Below are positions 16,580-25,164 of a DNA stretch of 33,763 bases, piece by piece. Every line of letters starts with the position of its first letter. The first letter of the stretch is position 1. The position numbers and the translations under genes were made by a program. The DNA is from Bacillota bacterium (lineage in GTDB: Bacteria; Bacillota; Sulfobacillia; Sulfobacillales; Sulfobacillaceae): positions 1 through 33,763 of the forward strand of contig JAJZZI010000110.1 of the NCBI GenBank assembly GCA_021797635.1, read 5' to 3'. The notes below the pieces were generated by a model. The model ran no database searches. It was not told the origin of the DNA and saw only the letters and a list, made by a program, of their open reading frames with translations.

Positions 16580-17101
16580 ATGAGCACAAAATCCTCGAGC
16601 ATCCAGTGTCCTAGGTGCTACACGCAGGTGCCCGAAGCATCTTTTCAATATTGTCCCAACTGTGGTTCGGCGGTAAGCGCCAAAACGCCGTCCCGCCTCT
16701 GGCTCGTAGCCCGAATCGTTCCACCGCTGGTGACGCTTTGGGGATCGCTCTTGGCCTGGGTGCGCGTTGCCGCGCTCGCCCCGAACCACAACCGGTGGAA
16801 CGTGTATCACTTCGGCCACGGCGGGCTTGCGTGGCTCGCCGGCGACGTCGTTTGCCTACTCATTGTCGTCGCGAGCTTAGCTCGGCCCGAGTGGGTGTCA
16901 AACGGGTGGTGGACGGCATGGAAAGTGTTTGGCGGCCTCTCGCTTGGCCTAGCCCTCTCCATGATCGTCTCAGCCCACATGGGGGCTACCATTGCGGCCT
17001 TAGTCAATGCCCCAAGTCCATTTCAGCTCGCTTCCGGCGTGTTCGTCTTTGGCCTAGGCTCGCTCCTGTGGATAGGGCTTGGCTTTGCTCCAACCGCTTA
17101 G
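16580..17101 (+). CDS. Zinc-ribbon integral membrane protein of unknown function
   Basis: A 173-residue protein with ATG at 16580 and GGGAGG 9 bases upstream. Residues 10-28 are a zinc ribbon (CPRC, 11 residues, CPNC), expected on the cytoplasmic side. Three or four hydrophobic segments follow at about 40-60, 85-105, 115-140 and 150-170 (for example LAGDVVCLLIVVASLA and GVFVFGLGSLLWIGLGF). No enzyme motif is visible. The open frame continues upstream to 16298 in the same frame, but that part resembles a broken neighbour. It is co-oriented with MoxR. Confidence 0.75.
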   Translation: MSTKSSSIQCPRCYTQVPEASFQYCPNCGSAVSAKTPSRLWLVARIVPPLVTLWGSLLAWVRVAALAPNHNRWNVYHFGHGGLAWLAGDVVCLLIVVASLARPEWVSNGWWTAWKVFGGLSLGLALSMIVSAHMGATIAALVNAPSPFQLASGVFVFGLGSLLWIGLGFAPTA

Positions 17102-17131
17102 CCCAATGGGGGTAAAAGCCCCAGGACAGGC

Positions 17132-18418
17132 TTAGTTCACCAACCTGATACCGGCGACGGAGTCTAGCTGTCCGCCGCTGCCGAACTTTATGGGTTGCCA
17201 TGGCCCCGTAATAGCGAGCCCAAGCTTCAGAGCCTCGTCAGCCAATCCCTCAGAGATGGCAAACTCTTCAAGGCTTAAGGTGTCCCGAATCACCACGACG
17301 CGACTCTCTCGCGTTCCGCGGCCATTAATCGAGCGAATGGCCGCTTCCACGGCCTGTTGATCGTTTCTCAACACCATGGGAATGCGGGCACCAGAGAGTT
17401 CGGTCGAGGTTAAGCCATTCATGTAAGTCTTCTCCCAGTCAATGGCCTCAAACAGGTGCTGAGGAATGGTGTCGGCGGCACCCAGACCTATGGCATTGCC
17501 ATGACTCTCCTCGGTGAGATTAAGCACCGTCAGGCGGGTGGCTTTCAATCCACCGCTGGCGGCGCTGGAAAGCCACCTGCCGGTGACATTAGGATCCATG
17601 GACGACCCCGAAATGTTTTTGCCCAAACGTCCGACCAACAAGAAGTCGATTTCCTCAAAGGGCAAGCGCGCCATCCACTGCCGAGCTTTGTCTAAGAGAG
17701 ACTTCTCCTCCTCCATCATATGCTCTCCCGAAATCGCGTGGATCTCGGCCGTGCGCTCGTAGCCATTTTCCACGATGGCTACTCCAAAGGGCACAGACAG
17801 CCGGCTTAGCAGAATTTCGCCTGCCTCGGGCAACACCTGTTTAAAGGCACCAAACCCTCGGCTATGAATGGACGCCGCACCCCGATGTTTACCAAACCCA
17901 ATGGTTAACATCTTCACCAAGCCGCTCTCATGGGGCCCGTGAAAGTCGGTGTGGGGTTTAATGCGATTTAGTGGAATCAATCCCTCGGTGGCCATCGCGG
18001 CTCGACTAATAAAAAGTGGGGTGCCATCGGCCAACCGACCCACCTCGTCCACCGCCATATCGGCATTAATGCGCGCCCCCATTTGCTTTTCCGTGATTCC
18101 AAAGCTCTCCAAGACTTCCCTTTGCCCCTCGGCCGTGGCTCCTCCATGCGATCCCATCGCAGGAATAATGACGACCTCTACTCCGTGTTGGTAGAGCGCC
18201 GCCACCAAAGCTTTCACGATGACAGCGATCGCATGAATGCCACGACTGCCCACACCTATGGCATAGGTCTTGCCGGGCACGAGGCGATGGCCCATTCGCG
18301 CCACCTCTCGGGCCACAGCCTGTCCCACATCGGCCTCGGTCGGCCCCTTTAAAGCCTGCCGCACGGCGGCAAACTGGGGCCACTTAGTTGCTTCACCTTC
18401 AATGCGAAGATCCCACAT
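17132..18418 (-). CDS. LarA/DUF2088-domain protein (lactate-racemase-like)
   Basis: A 428-residue protein of the nickel-pincer-cofactor racemase superfamily. ATG at 18418 is fixed by AGGAGGGA 5 bases upstream; the longer frame to 18499 has none. PAMGSHGGAT resembles the ATGTH block carrying one LarA metal-site histidine. PHTDFHGPHESGLVKML supplies further histidines and a lysine in the region where LarA attaches its cofactor. The early block (YAIGVGSRGIHAIAVIVKALVAAL) is typical of this subgroup. True LarA racemises lactate, but many relatives act on other 2-hydroxy acids. With an enolase-superfamily enzyme upstream, a sugar-acid or hydroxy-acid substrate is plausible. Cofactor genes larB, larC and larE are not in the window. 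Confidence 0.85.
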   Translation of the reverse strand: MWDLRIEGEATKWPQFAAVRQALKGPTEADVGQAVAREVARMGHRLVPGKTYAIGVGSRGIHAIAVIVKALVAALYQHGVEVVIIPAMGSHGGATAEGQREVLESFGITEKQMGARINADMAVDEVGRLADGTPLFISRAAMATEGLIPLNRIKPHTDFHGPHESGLVKMLTIGFGKHRGAASIHSRGFGAFKQVLPEAGEILLSRLSVPFGVAIVENGYERTAEIHAISGEHMMEEEKSLLDKARQWMARLPFEEIDFLLVGRLGKNISGSSMDPNVTGRWLSSAASGGLKATRLTVLNLTEESHGNAIGLGAADTIPQHLFEAIDWEKTYMNGLTSTELSGARIPMVLRNDQQAVEAAIRSINGRGTRESRVVVIRDTLSLEEFAISEGLADEALKLGLAITGPWQPIKFGSGGQLDSVAGIRLVN

Positions 18419-18563
18419 GCCTTTCCCTCCTGCTCTAATACGTGGCCACATCACGACCTGAACACCGTCGCCTCCCTGGCCCACGCCCGATCCGGCCAAC
18501 TTTCATGATATGCTCGATGCCTAATCCATCCCCTGTCCCTCGGAAGGGGTGCTTGGCGCCCTA

Positions 18564-19538
18564 TTAGTCCAGCACATCTAGGTCGCTTCGAAAGCGAAGC
18601 ATCTCGCTGATACTTTCCCGATGATGAATGCGCTTTATCGCCTCGCCAAACAGAGGCGCCACCGAGATCACCTCCACCTTATCCGACAGGCGCACGGGGT
18701 GATTTTCTACCGTATCCGTAATAAACAGGCGGACGATAGGGCTGTGATCCAGCTTCTCCGCGGCCCCTTGGGCCAATACTCCATGACTCACGGCGGCATA
18801 GACGGTCTTAGCCCCGGCCTCCACCAAGGCCTGGGCCACATTGGTCAGGGTGCCGGCCGAGGCCACGAAATCATCCACGATGATGGCCGACCGACCGCGC
18901 ACGTCGCCAATGATCTGTAAAATCGCCGCATTTTCATCATGAGCTCGACGCTCTTTGTCGGCGATGGCAATGGTGCAGCCTAAGAACGATGCATAGCGCC
19001 GGGCCTGCTTGGCAAATCCCACATCGGGAGATACCACGATCAAATCCTCGTCTAAGGGCAGGGCTTGGATACGATGGCACAGGGCTGGCAGGGCATATAA
19101 ATTGTCAACGGGTTTGCGAAAAAACCCTTGAATTTGAGGAGCATGCAAATCCATCGTCACCACGCGGTCCGCGCCGGCCACCTCAATGGCATCCGCACAC
19201 ACGCGCGCCCGAATCGAGACGCGCGGCTCGTCCTTTTTATCGCCCTTGCCATAGCTAAAGTACGGAATAATCACCGTGACTGCGTCAGCTCCGGCGCGCT
19301 TAAAGGCGTCGATCCAAAACAATAGCTCCATAAAGTGGTCATTGGTCGGGAAAATCGTGGATTGAACCAAATACACTGCCTGTCCGCGCACATTCTCCAA
19401 GATGCGAACGAAAGTGTTTCCATCCGAAAACTGCAAGGTTTCGTTGCGTCCTGGACGAATCCCCAAGTACGCACAAATGCGAGCAGTAAGCTTCAGGCTT
19501 CCGCGGCCAGCAAACACCATCATCGGATTGTCGTTCAT
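18564..19538 (-). CDS. prs: Ribose-phosphate pyrophosphokinase (PRPP synthetase)
   Basis: It makes 5-phosphoribosyl diphosphate from ribose 5-phosphate and ATP for nucleotide, His and Trp synthesis. The product is 324 residues from ATG at 19538 (GAGGG close upstream); an ATG 13 codons earlier is possible. Signatures are AGRGSLKLTARIC, QSTIFPTNDHFMELL, GADRVVTMDLHAPQIQGFF, VSPDVGFAKQARRYA, ADKERR and the PRPP loop IIVDDFVASAGTL. The segment YFSYGKGDKKDEPRVSIRAR replaces the usual Y.YARQDRK block, placing it in the KKDEP-type subgroup of PRPP synthetases. It may therefore be a paralogue rather than the housekeeping gene. It lies between an enolase-family gene and a LarA-like gene on the same strand. 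Confidence 0.9.
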   Translation of the reverse strand: MNDNPMMVFAGRGSLKLTARICAYLGIRPGRNETLQFSDGNTFVRILENVRGQAVYLVQSTIFPTNDHFMELLFWIDAFKRAGADAVTVIIPYFSYGKGDKKDEPRVSIRARVCADAIEVAGADRVVTMDLHAPQIQGFFRKPVDNLYALPALCHRIQALPLDEDLIVVSPDVGFAKQARRYASFLGCTIAIADKERRAHDENAAILQIIGDVRGRSAIIVDDFVASAGTLTNVAQALVEAGAKTVYAAVSHGVLAQGAAEKLDHSPIVRLFITDTVENHPVRLSDKVEVISVAPLFGEAIKRIHHRESISEMLRFRSDLDVLD

Positions 19539-19671
19539 GCGTCCCTCATTTAACCAATTTGTTTGGGCATCGCCCATTCGGGCAAAACCTTAGGTCCTCT
19601 TGCCCATTCTACTCTAAATATCATGCCGGAGGTCGCGCGCGCAGGAGGTCACCATCTGGCGCCCGCTCGAC

Positions 19672-20763
19672 CTATGTCCAACGACTCACCTGATATTCTG
19701 CCTGATCCAACCAGCCGGGATTGACCTCGACCCCCCAACCGGGTCCCGGGGGAACCTCAACCGCTCCATCGTGCACCGCCAGCCACGATGGATCAAAGAG
19801 TGGTTCGGTCCAGGCGGTAGGTTCAATCGAATGCTCCATATAGGCTCCGCCGTTATCAATCGCGGCCAAGAGGTGCAGCGTAAACACCGAAAGCAGGGAA
19901 CGGTTGGCGGCGTGAGGAGTGCAGGCCAGCCCCGCCTCGGCAGCCATCTTGGCCACCCTCAGGGCACGGCTGAATCCTCCGACATAGCACACGTCAGGCT
20001 GAACAATATCCACCGCTCGCATGCCAATCATGCGTCGCCACACGGTCATCGACGTGTCTTGCTCGCCACCCGCCACGGCAATCTCGAGCGCATCCGACAC
20101 TTCTTGGGTCCATTCCAACTCTGGGTAGGGGCAAGGTTCTTCATAGTGAGCATAGCCGTAGTCTTCCAGAAGATGGCCCACCTCGATGGCGCGCCTTGGG
20201 CTGAACCCACTATTGGCATCCGCATACAAGGCGACCTGGTCGCCAAGCCTCTGCCGCACAAGGGCGATCACGGCTTCCGTACGACCCGGCCATTGGTCGC
20301 GATCATGGCCAAAGGGCATGCCCACGCGAATTTTAAAGGCTTGGTATCCCTCTACCTCGGTCAGGCGCTGGAGGCGGTCGGCTTCCGCTTCGGGACTGAT
20401 GTCGCGGCGCATGCTAGAACCATACACGGGGATCGCCCGAGGTTTTCCGCCGATGAGTTCGGCAACACTGAGATCTCGCGACTTTGCCCGGGCATCCCAA
20501 AGGGCGGTGTCCAACCCGGCCAGCGCCCGGCAAAGGTATGACCCCGGAAATTTATGCTCGTGTTCGACAATTTCATCGGAAAACACTGAGATGCTGTCCA
20601 CCTCCCGCCCTAAAGCCAGAGGGGATATCTGCTGGTGCAAGACAAGCGCCGAAATATTAGCATGATAGGGGGCAATTTGACCATAGCCCTGCCCTTCATC
20701 GGTGGTCACGCGTACAAGGCTCACGGGATTTTTGGTAAACGTTTCAATCGCTAAAATCTTCAT
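19672..20763 (-). CDS. Mandelate racemase/muconate lactonizing family enzyme (enolase superfamily)
   Basis: A 363-residue predicted sugar-acid dehydratase or racemase. ATG at 20763 is preferred over GTG two codons earlier. The capping domain begins KILAIETF. The barrel has FKIRVG (K144, R146: a K-x-R in place of the usual K-x-K), metal ligands D182 (YADANSG), E208 or E209 (YEEPCP) and E234 (GGEQD), and a histidine at 284 (CTPHAAN) as the second base. K-x-R with a C-terminal His suggests a sugar-acid dehydratase-like subgroup rather than a muconate cycloisomerase. It may be first of a minus-strand unit with the PRPP synthetase and LarA-like genes; the gap to the former is 133 bases. Confidence 0.9.
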   Translation of the reverse strand: MKILAIETFTKNPVSLVRVTTDEGQGYGQIAPYHANISALVLHQQISPLALGREVDSISVFSDEIVEHEHKFPGSYLCRALAGLDTALWDARAKSRDLSVAELIGGKPRAIPVYGSSMRRDISPEAEADRLQRLTEVEGYQAFKIRVGMPFGHDRDQWPGRTEAVIALVRQRLGDQVALYADANSGFSPRRAIEVGHLLEDYGYAHYEEPCPYPELEWTQEVSDALEIAVAGGEQDTSMTVWRRMIGMRAVDIVQPDVCYVGGFSRALRVAKMAAEAGLACTPHAANRSLLSVFTLHLLAAIDNGGAYMEHSIEPTAWTEPLFDPSWLAVHDGAVEVPPGPGWGVEVNPGWLDQAEYQVSRWT

Positions 20764-20870
20764 CGGCACTCGCTTTCTTTTGCTTGCTTTTGGTTTTTAT
20801 TATCGACCTTGGCTTCATCATAGCAAGCATTCGATGCCTATGGCATACCCAGTTTTTGTCAAACTCTGAT

Positions 20871-20885
20871 ATCCTAGCATAGGAT
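20871..20885. promoter_or_regulatory. Operator-like inverted repeat in a divergent promoter region
   Basis: ATCCTA and TAGGAT flank GCA, giving a 6+6 inverted repeat between the divergent enolase-family and SGNH genes. A TTGTCA that could be a -35 for the rightward gene lies just upstream, and the repeat covers its expected -10 position. A second small repeat, ATGCC/GGCAT, lies near 20834-20846. Confidence 0.35.
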
Positions 20886-20950
20886 CGAACCATCTTCGCG
20901 AAGACGGATTTCTGTTCTGGATCGATGATAGAAAGTGAGGCAATTCCCCA

Positions 20951-22213
20951 ATGAGAAACTCTACCCGGTCGATACACGCATTGACGCTGGTCGTAGCCGG
21001 CCTGATGGCCACCTCGAGCATAGCCTTGGCGGCGCCGGTCACGGCGCCCACGGTACGTATTGTCGGACCCAGCGGCGACATCCCTGCTGGAGCCAGCATT
21101 GCATGGACCGTCAAGACCAGCCTGCACGGCCCCCTTCAGTATCAATTTTGGAGTCAATTCAAATCGGGCGTGCGCCGCATTTTACAGCCCTACTCTTCCA
21201 ATGCGCGCGTGATTGGAACGGTGGCTCCAGGTCCCAGTGTGCTCGGGGTGAGCGTAAAATCGCTGGACACCTCTAAGCCATGGGTGGCGTCGCGCACCAT
21301 TATGGGCATTCAGCCAACGAAAACCCCACGCACCACCGTCATCCCAGTCGACGCCGCTTCACGCCTGGGCAGCAAGAAACTAGGCCGTTTTTGGCTCGCC
21401 AATCCCGTAAAACAATGGATCACGCTCGGCCCCTACCTAAATGGCCCTAGGGCTTGGGTTCCACGCTTTCCGGGACGCTACCAGATTGTGTCGATGATTA
21501 AATCCCCAACGGGCACGGTCAAGGCCACTGAGAGAACGGTAACGGTCGTCACCCGCCCGCATGCCTTGGTTGCCCTAGGAGACTCGATTAGCTTTGGTTG
21601 GAACCTCGGCAATAACTGGAACCCTTCACCCTATGCCTTTCCCTTCCTCATGGGAAAAGCCATGCATCTTCCCGTGGATGACTTGGGATACCCCGGCTGG
21701 ACCACCGCCAACCTGCTTCAAGCTCTCTCCTCGAAGACTTATATGGCTGCCCTCTCGACGGCGTCCGTGGTCACGATTGACATCGGCAACAACGATTTGG
21801 TGCAACCCGCGTTCAAAGACGGGCTTTTGGGCCAAGCGCCGCCCTCTTCCATCTCGCCGTCCACCATGGCCGGGCTCGAATCGGACGTCTCCCTAATGGG
21901 ACACAACCTGGGCCTCATCCTTCAAGACGTGCATAAAGAGGCTCCTCACGCTCGAATCATCGTCTATAACCTCTATGATCCCCTTGCCACCAGCGGTACC
22001 GTCGTGGGTCAAGCGGCCAGCTTATTGATCGATGCGGCAGACACACTCATCGCCAAGGCTGCCGCAAACAGTCAGGTTGCCTTAGTGAATGCCAACCTGG
22101 CCTTTCAGGGACATCAAGCGGTCGATGTTCAGCCCGTCAACTTCCATCCCACGATAACCGGTCAAGAAGTCCTGGCTAAGGCCGGTGAAGCTGCCTTGGC
22201 TTCCGTCAAGTAA
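20951..22213 (+). CDS. Secreted SGNH/GDSL-family hydrolase
   Basis: A 420-residue predicted extracellular esterase or lipase. ATG at 20951 has GTGAGG 10 bases upstream. Residues 1-28 are a signal peptide (basic start, TLVVAGLMATSSIALAAP). Residues about 30-200 look like one or two beta-sandwich modules. The catalytic domain follows: block I ALGDSISFGW with the nucleophile Ser near residue 211, block II Gly in GYPGWTT, block III Asn in IDIGNND, and the final base in VNFHPT near residue 398. It probably deacylates polysaccharides or lipids, but the substrate is not readable. A terminator follows. Confidence 0.88.
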   Translation: MRNSTRSIHALTLVVAGLMATSSIALAAPVTAPTVRIVGPSGDIPAGASIAWTVKTSLHGPLQYQFWSQFKSGVRRILQPYSSNARVIGTVAPGPSVLGVSVKSLDTSKPWVASRTIMGIQPTKTPRTTVIPVDAASRLGSKKLGRFWLANPVKQWITLGPYLNGPRAWVPRFPGRYQIVSMIKSPTGTVKATERTVTVVTRPHALVALGDSISFGWNLGNNWNPSPYAFPFLMGKAMHLPVDDLGYPGWTTANLLQALSSKTYMAALSTASVVTIDIGNNDLVQPAFKDGLLGQAPPSSISPSTMAGLESDVSLMGHNLGLILQDVHKEAPHARIIVYNLYDPLATSGTVVGQAASLLIDAADTLIAKAAANSQVALVNANLAFQGHQAVDVQPVNFHPTITGQEVLAKAGEAALASVK

Positions 22214-22244
22214 CGTCAATGCTCCCGAGTCCTAGCCTTTACCT

Positions 22245-22276
22245 CTGGAATGAAGGAATGGCATCCTTCATTCCAG
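22245..22276. terminator. Terminator between the SGNH hydrolase and ADP-ribosylglycohydrolase genes
   Basis: CTGGAATGAAGGA at 22245-22257 pairs perfectly with TCCTTCATTCCAG at 22264-22276 around ATGGCA. TCTCTTTTT follows on the plus strand within 12 bases. It serves the rightward gene and may also serve the convergent gene ending at 22306. Confidence 0.82.
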
Positions 22277-22305
22277 CCAGTCTCTTTTTGCATTTCGTGC
22301 TGGTG

Positions 22306-23319
22306 TTAATGTGGACGGCGCGGCGTCGCCATCAGACCGACTAAGCCTCGCACGAGCTCTTGGTAGCCCCCGGGCCAATAGCGTTCTGGGCGTGGCCGAC
22401 GGGCGTCTTCGGCTGCATCGGGACGGCACTCCTCGATGGCTCGAATCCAATCGGCCGGAATGTTGCCTTTCCCGTGCACGGCACCAGCCAACGCCCCCGC
22501 AATGGCCGCGTTGGTGTCCGTGTCCCCCCCCAACTGGGCGGTCTCCACAATGACGCTTTGAAGATCCGCTGCGTAAAGCAGTTGATAGAATGCATTATGC
22601 AGCGCAACCAGTACATGGCCCGAATGTGGTGAAAAGGGAGGCGTGCACAGCGAGGGTTCTTGGGCCGCCAGAAGGCACTCACGAACGGAGGGCTCCGTAC
22701 CTTCTTGATTTTGAAAGTCCAGCGCATATTGATAGGCCGCTTTCGGGGTTAGGCCCTGAGCGATGATTTCAGCCAAGGTCGTGACATAAACCGCCGATGC
22801 CTCTTGGCACACGCCATGGGGATGGGTCAGTCGGGCGTCCTGGCGCGCCGCTTCGGCGAGCCGCGACCGCTCGATGCCGTAGCCCCATATGCCAAGGGGG
22901 CTTTGACGCATCAAGGCTCCGTTGGCTTGACTCTCCTGATTAGCCTGCCGCTCTATACTGCTCGCTAAAGACGACAGTCCCACGCTGAAATGGCCGGTCA
23001 AGGCCTTGGCAATGCTGTGGCCGCAGGAAAAAGGGTCGCTTTCCATCCAATTGCGATAGTGAAAGGCAATGACGTTAATGTCGAAATGGGGATACGACTC
23101 CTGAAGACTATAAGCCAGCTCCATGGCCATTTCCGAATCATCCGTAGGTTGGCCCGGGGCCGTGTGCCAGCGAGGACTCCCCTCCATCTGTTTAACGCCA
23201 TCGGGCCAGCGTTCTTGAATCTCGGTGGGGGACAGGCCCTCCGTCATGCTGCCCAAGGCATCGCCCGATAGCTGACCCAGCCAACAACCTAAAGCGCGCT
23301 CCATTTGAGCTGCCTGCAT
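22306..23319 (-). CDS. ADP-ribosylglycohydrolase-family protein
   Basis: A 337-residue DraG/ARH-fold protein. ATG at 23319 has AGGAGATGAGG directly upstream. Metal-binding motifs are complete: GDALGS near residue 20, TDDSEMAMEL near 60 (the D-D pair) and GGDTDTNAAIAGALAGA near 265. Family members remove ADP-ribose from Arg, Ser or nucleic acid, but many bacterial homologues in carbohydrate clusters act on other N- or O-glycosides. The protein lacks a signal peptide. With sugar genes on both sides, the second role is possible. Confidence 0.9.
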   Translation of the reverse strand: MQAAQMERALGCWLGQLSGDALGSMTEGLSPTEIQERWPDGVKQMEGSPRWHTAPGQPTDDSEMAMELAYSLQESYPHFDINVIAFHYRNWMESDPFSCGHSIAKALTGHFSVGLSSLASSIERQANQESQANGALMRQSPLGIWGYGIERSRLAEAARQDARLTHPHGVCQEASAVYVTTLAEIIAQGLTPKAAYQYALDFQNQEGTEPSVRECLLAAQEPSLCTPPFSPHSGHVLVALHNAFYQLLYAADLQSVIVETAQLGGDTDTNAAIAGALAGAVHGKGNIPADWIRAIEECRPDAAEDARRPRPERYWPGGYQELVRGLVGLMATPRRPH

Positions 23320-23688
23320 GCCTCATCTCCTATCCCGTCGATCTCTGCATGGGTTCTGATCCATCCCTGTGACGACGCTTCGGTTCCATCCGAGCCCCAT
23401 TGCTCGGCCTTTATCCGCCCCGGGCGCCGGTCAAGCTTAACGGTTCGAAATCGCCGTCCGTCTCCACCAGCACCTGGTATGGATACCCCAACCCAAAGTT
23501 GCAATCAACCGTACACCGTATCGCTTAGCAATTCGCGATAGGGCTCCATCTTCCTGTTGCAGGTCTTCTTTTTTTCGCCGGCCTGGCACCTTTTTCCGAT
23601 CCGACCATACCTTACCGAATAACGGCATATCCTCCCGCAAAAGGGTGTCCATGTGGTAGTCAGAGACGGAGGAGGTCACCTAAACGCC
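23320..23688. other. Divergent intergenic region with a possible broken small gene
   Basis: This region separates the ADP-ribosylglycohydrolase-family gene from the flavoprotein gene. A minus-strand frame from about 23650 (MDTLLREDMPLFGKVW, later RIAKRYGVRLIATLGWG) looks partly protein-like. It then turns into Arg/Trp-rich text, while the adjacent frame reads YPYQVLVETDGDFEPLSL to a stop near 23420. One indel near 23480 would join them into an ORF of about 80 residues. No family is recognised and no clear ribosome site was seen. Confidence 0.25.
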
Positions 23689-25164
23689 ATGCGCATACCA
23701 TCCACCCTCACCGGCCTCGTTGTCGCACCCGACGATCCCGCCTACCATTTGGCACGGACCAACTACAACTCCCGTTTCGCCCCCTTTTCCCCGTCCTACA
23801 TCGTCTACCCCAAGACCTCAGACGACGTGGGCCGAGCGCTCATGTGGGCCCGGCGATATCGCATTCCCTTTCGGGCAAGAAGCGGCGGCCACAGCTACGA
23901 AGCCTATTCGCTCCTCAATGGCGGATTAGTCATCGACCTCAGTCTCATCAATCACATCTACCAGAGCCAGAGCACAGGTTTTTGGCATATTGGAGCGGGT
24001 GCCCGCCTGTTAAATGTCTATCAAACGCTCTGGGACAAAGCCAATGTGACCATCCCCGGGGGATCTTGTCCCAGCGTCGGCCTCTCGGGGCTAACCTTGG
24101 GCGGCGGCTATGGTCTGATTGCCCGCCAACACGGTCTCTGCATCGACGCCTTAGTGGCCGTGACCATGGTTGACGCCCAAGGTCGAACCCTCGTGAGTTC
24201 ACTGGATCAGCATGCCGATCTGTTCTGGGCATTACGGGGCGCTGGGGCGAACAATTTTGGCGTCGTCACGGAGTTGGTCTTTTGTGCCGTCCCCGTCGGG
24301 CTGGTGACCATCTTTTCGATAACGTGGCCATGGTCGCACCTGGCCGCGGTCATCCAGGCCTTTCAATGCTGGGCGGACCCCTCTGGACTCGACCACCGGA
24401 TCACCTCCATCTTGACCTTGCCTGCCCGGAGCCACGGCTACATTCGCCTGGTCGGCCAATTTCTAGGCACCCCCGCCCAACTACAACCGATGCTAAGACC
24501 CCTGCTAGAGATTCCCGACCACTCTGAAATCGTGCAAGTGAAGAGTTACATCGAGGCGGTCCGCCACTTTGCCGGTTTAGGCAGCGATCCTGAATGTTGG
24601 CTAGCTCAGGGCGTGCCTAACCACGACACCTTTAAAAACACCTCCGCGTACGCTCATCACATGTTGCCTGGCTCGGCGATCGCTGCCATCGCCCAGGCCC
24701 TCAACGACACGCCCGGACCCGCGTCGTTAGTACAACTTGGCCAAATGGGCGGACGAATCGGCGAGATCCGACCGGAAGACACGGCCTTCTACCATCGTCG
24801 GGCGCGGTTCGACCTCCAATATCAGGCGTACTGGACGGACCCCACACAGGCCGAAAGCCACATCCGCTGGGTCGAAGATTTTCGCCAGCGGATGTCGCCT
24901 TGGACGGTGGGCGCCTATGTCAACTACTGTGACGCCCGCATCGAAGATTGGCCCCGAGCGTACTACGGAAAAAACCTAGACCGTCTGATGCACGTCAAGC
25001 GCCGCTGGGACCCCCGCCTGGTCTTCCGCTATCCCCAGGGATTAAGCCAAATCATGGCTCCTGGCTGCCATCTTGAAGATGCCTCGAGCTTTTGGACTGA
25101 CGCGCTGCCAACCGCCTGGCCCACCGAAGTGAAGAGCCAGTGGACGATGGGGCCGTGGCTATGA
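23689..25164 (+). CDS. Berberine-bridge-like FAD-linked oxidoreductase
   Basis: A 491-residue oxidase of the PCMH/vanillyl-alcohol-oxidase superfamily. ATG at 23689 follows GGAGGAGGTCACC at an unusually long 13-base spacing; no other in-frame start fits better. The FAD domain has RSGGHSYEAY with His near 68, and GGSCPSVGLSGLTLGGGYG with Cys near 127. These match the two residues that attach FAD bicovalently in berberine-bridge and oligosaccharide oxidases. The C-terminal BBE motif is YYGKNLDRLMHVKRRWDP. Related enzymes oxidise the reducing end of oligosaccharides to lactones, which would suit the surrounding sugar genes. No signal peptide is evident. The 3' end overlaps the convergent alpha-galactosidase gene by 6 bases. 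Confidence 0.9.
   Translation: MRIPSTLTGLVVAPDDPAYHLARTNYNSRFAPFSPSYIVYPKTSDDVGRALMWARRYRIPFRARSGGHSYEAYSLLNGGLVIDLSLINHIYQSQSTGFWHIGAGARLLNVYQTLWDKANVTIPGGSCPSVGLSGLTLGGGYGLIARQHGLCIDALVAVTMVDAQGRTLVSSLDQHADLFWALRGAGANNFGVVTELVFCAVPVGLVTIFSITWPWSHLAAVIQAFQCWADPSGLDHRITSILTLPARSHGYIRLVGQFLGTPAQLQPMLRPLLEIPDHSEIVQVKSYIEAVRHFAGLGSDPECWLAQGVPNHDTFKNTSAYAHHMLPGSAIAAIAQALNDTPGPASLVQLGQMGGRIGEIRPEDTAFYHRRARFDLQYQAYWTDPTQAESHIRWVEDFRQRMSPWTVGAYVNYCDARIEDWPRAYYGKNLDRLMHVKRRWDPRLVFRYPQGLSQIMAPGCHLEDASSFWTDALPTAWPTEVKSQWTMGPWL

Noticed and set aside
19771-20541. A 256-residue plus-strand open frame
   Set aside because: It is the antisense shadow of the enolase-superfamily gene, whose motifs are complete on the minus strand; it has no ribosome site.
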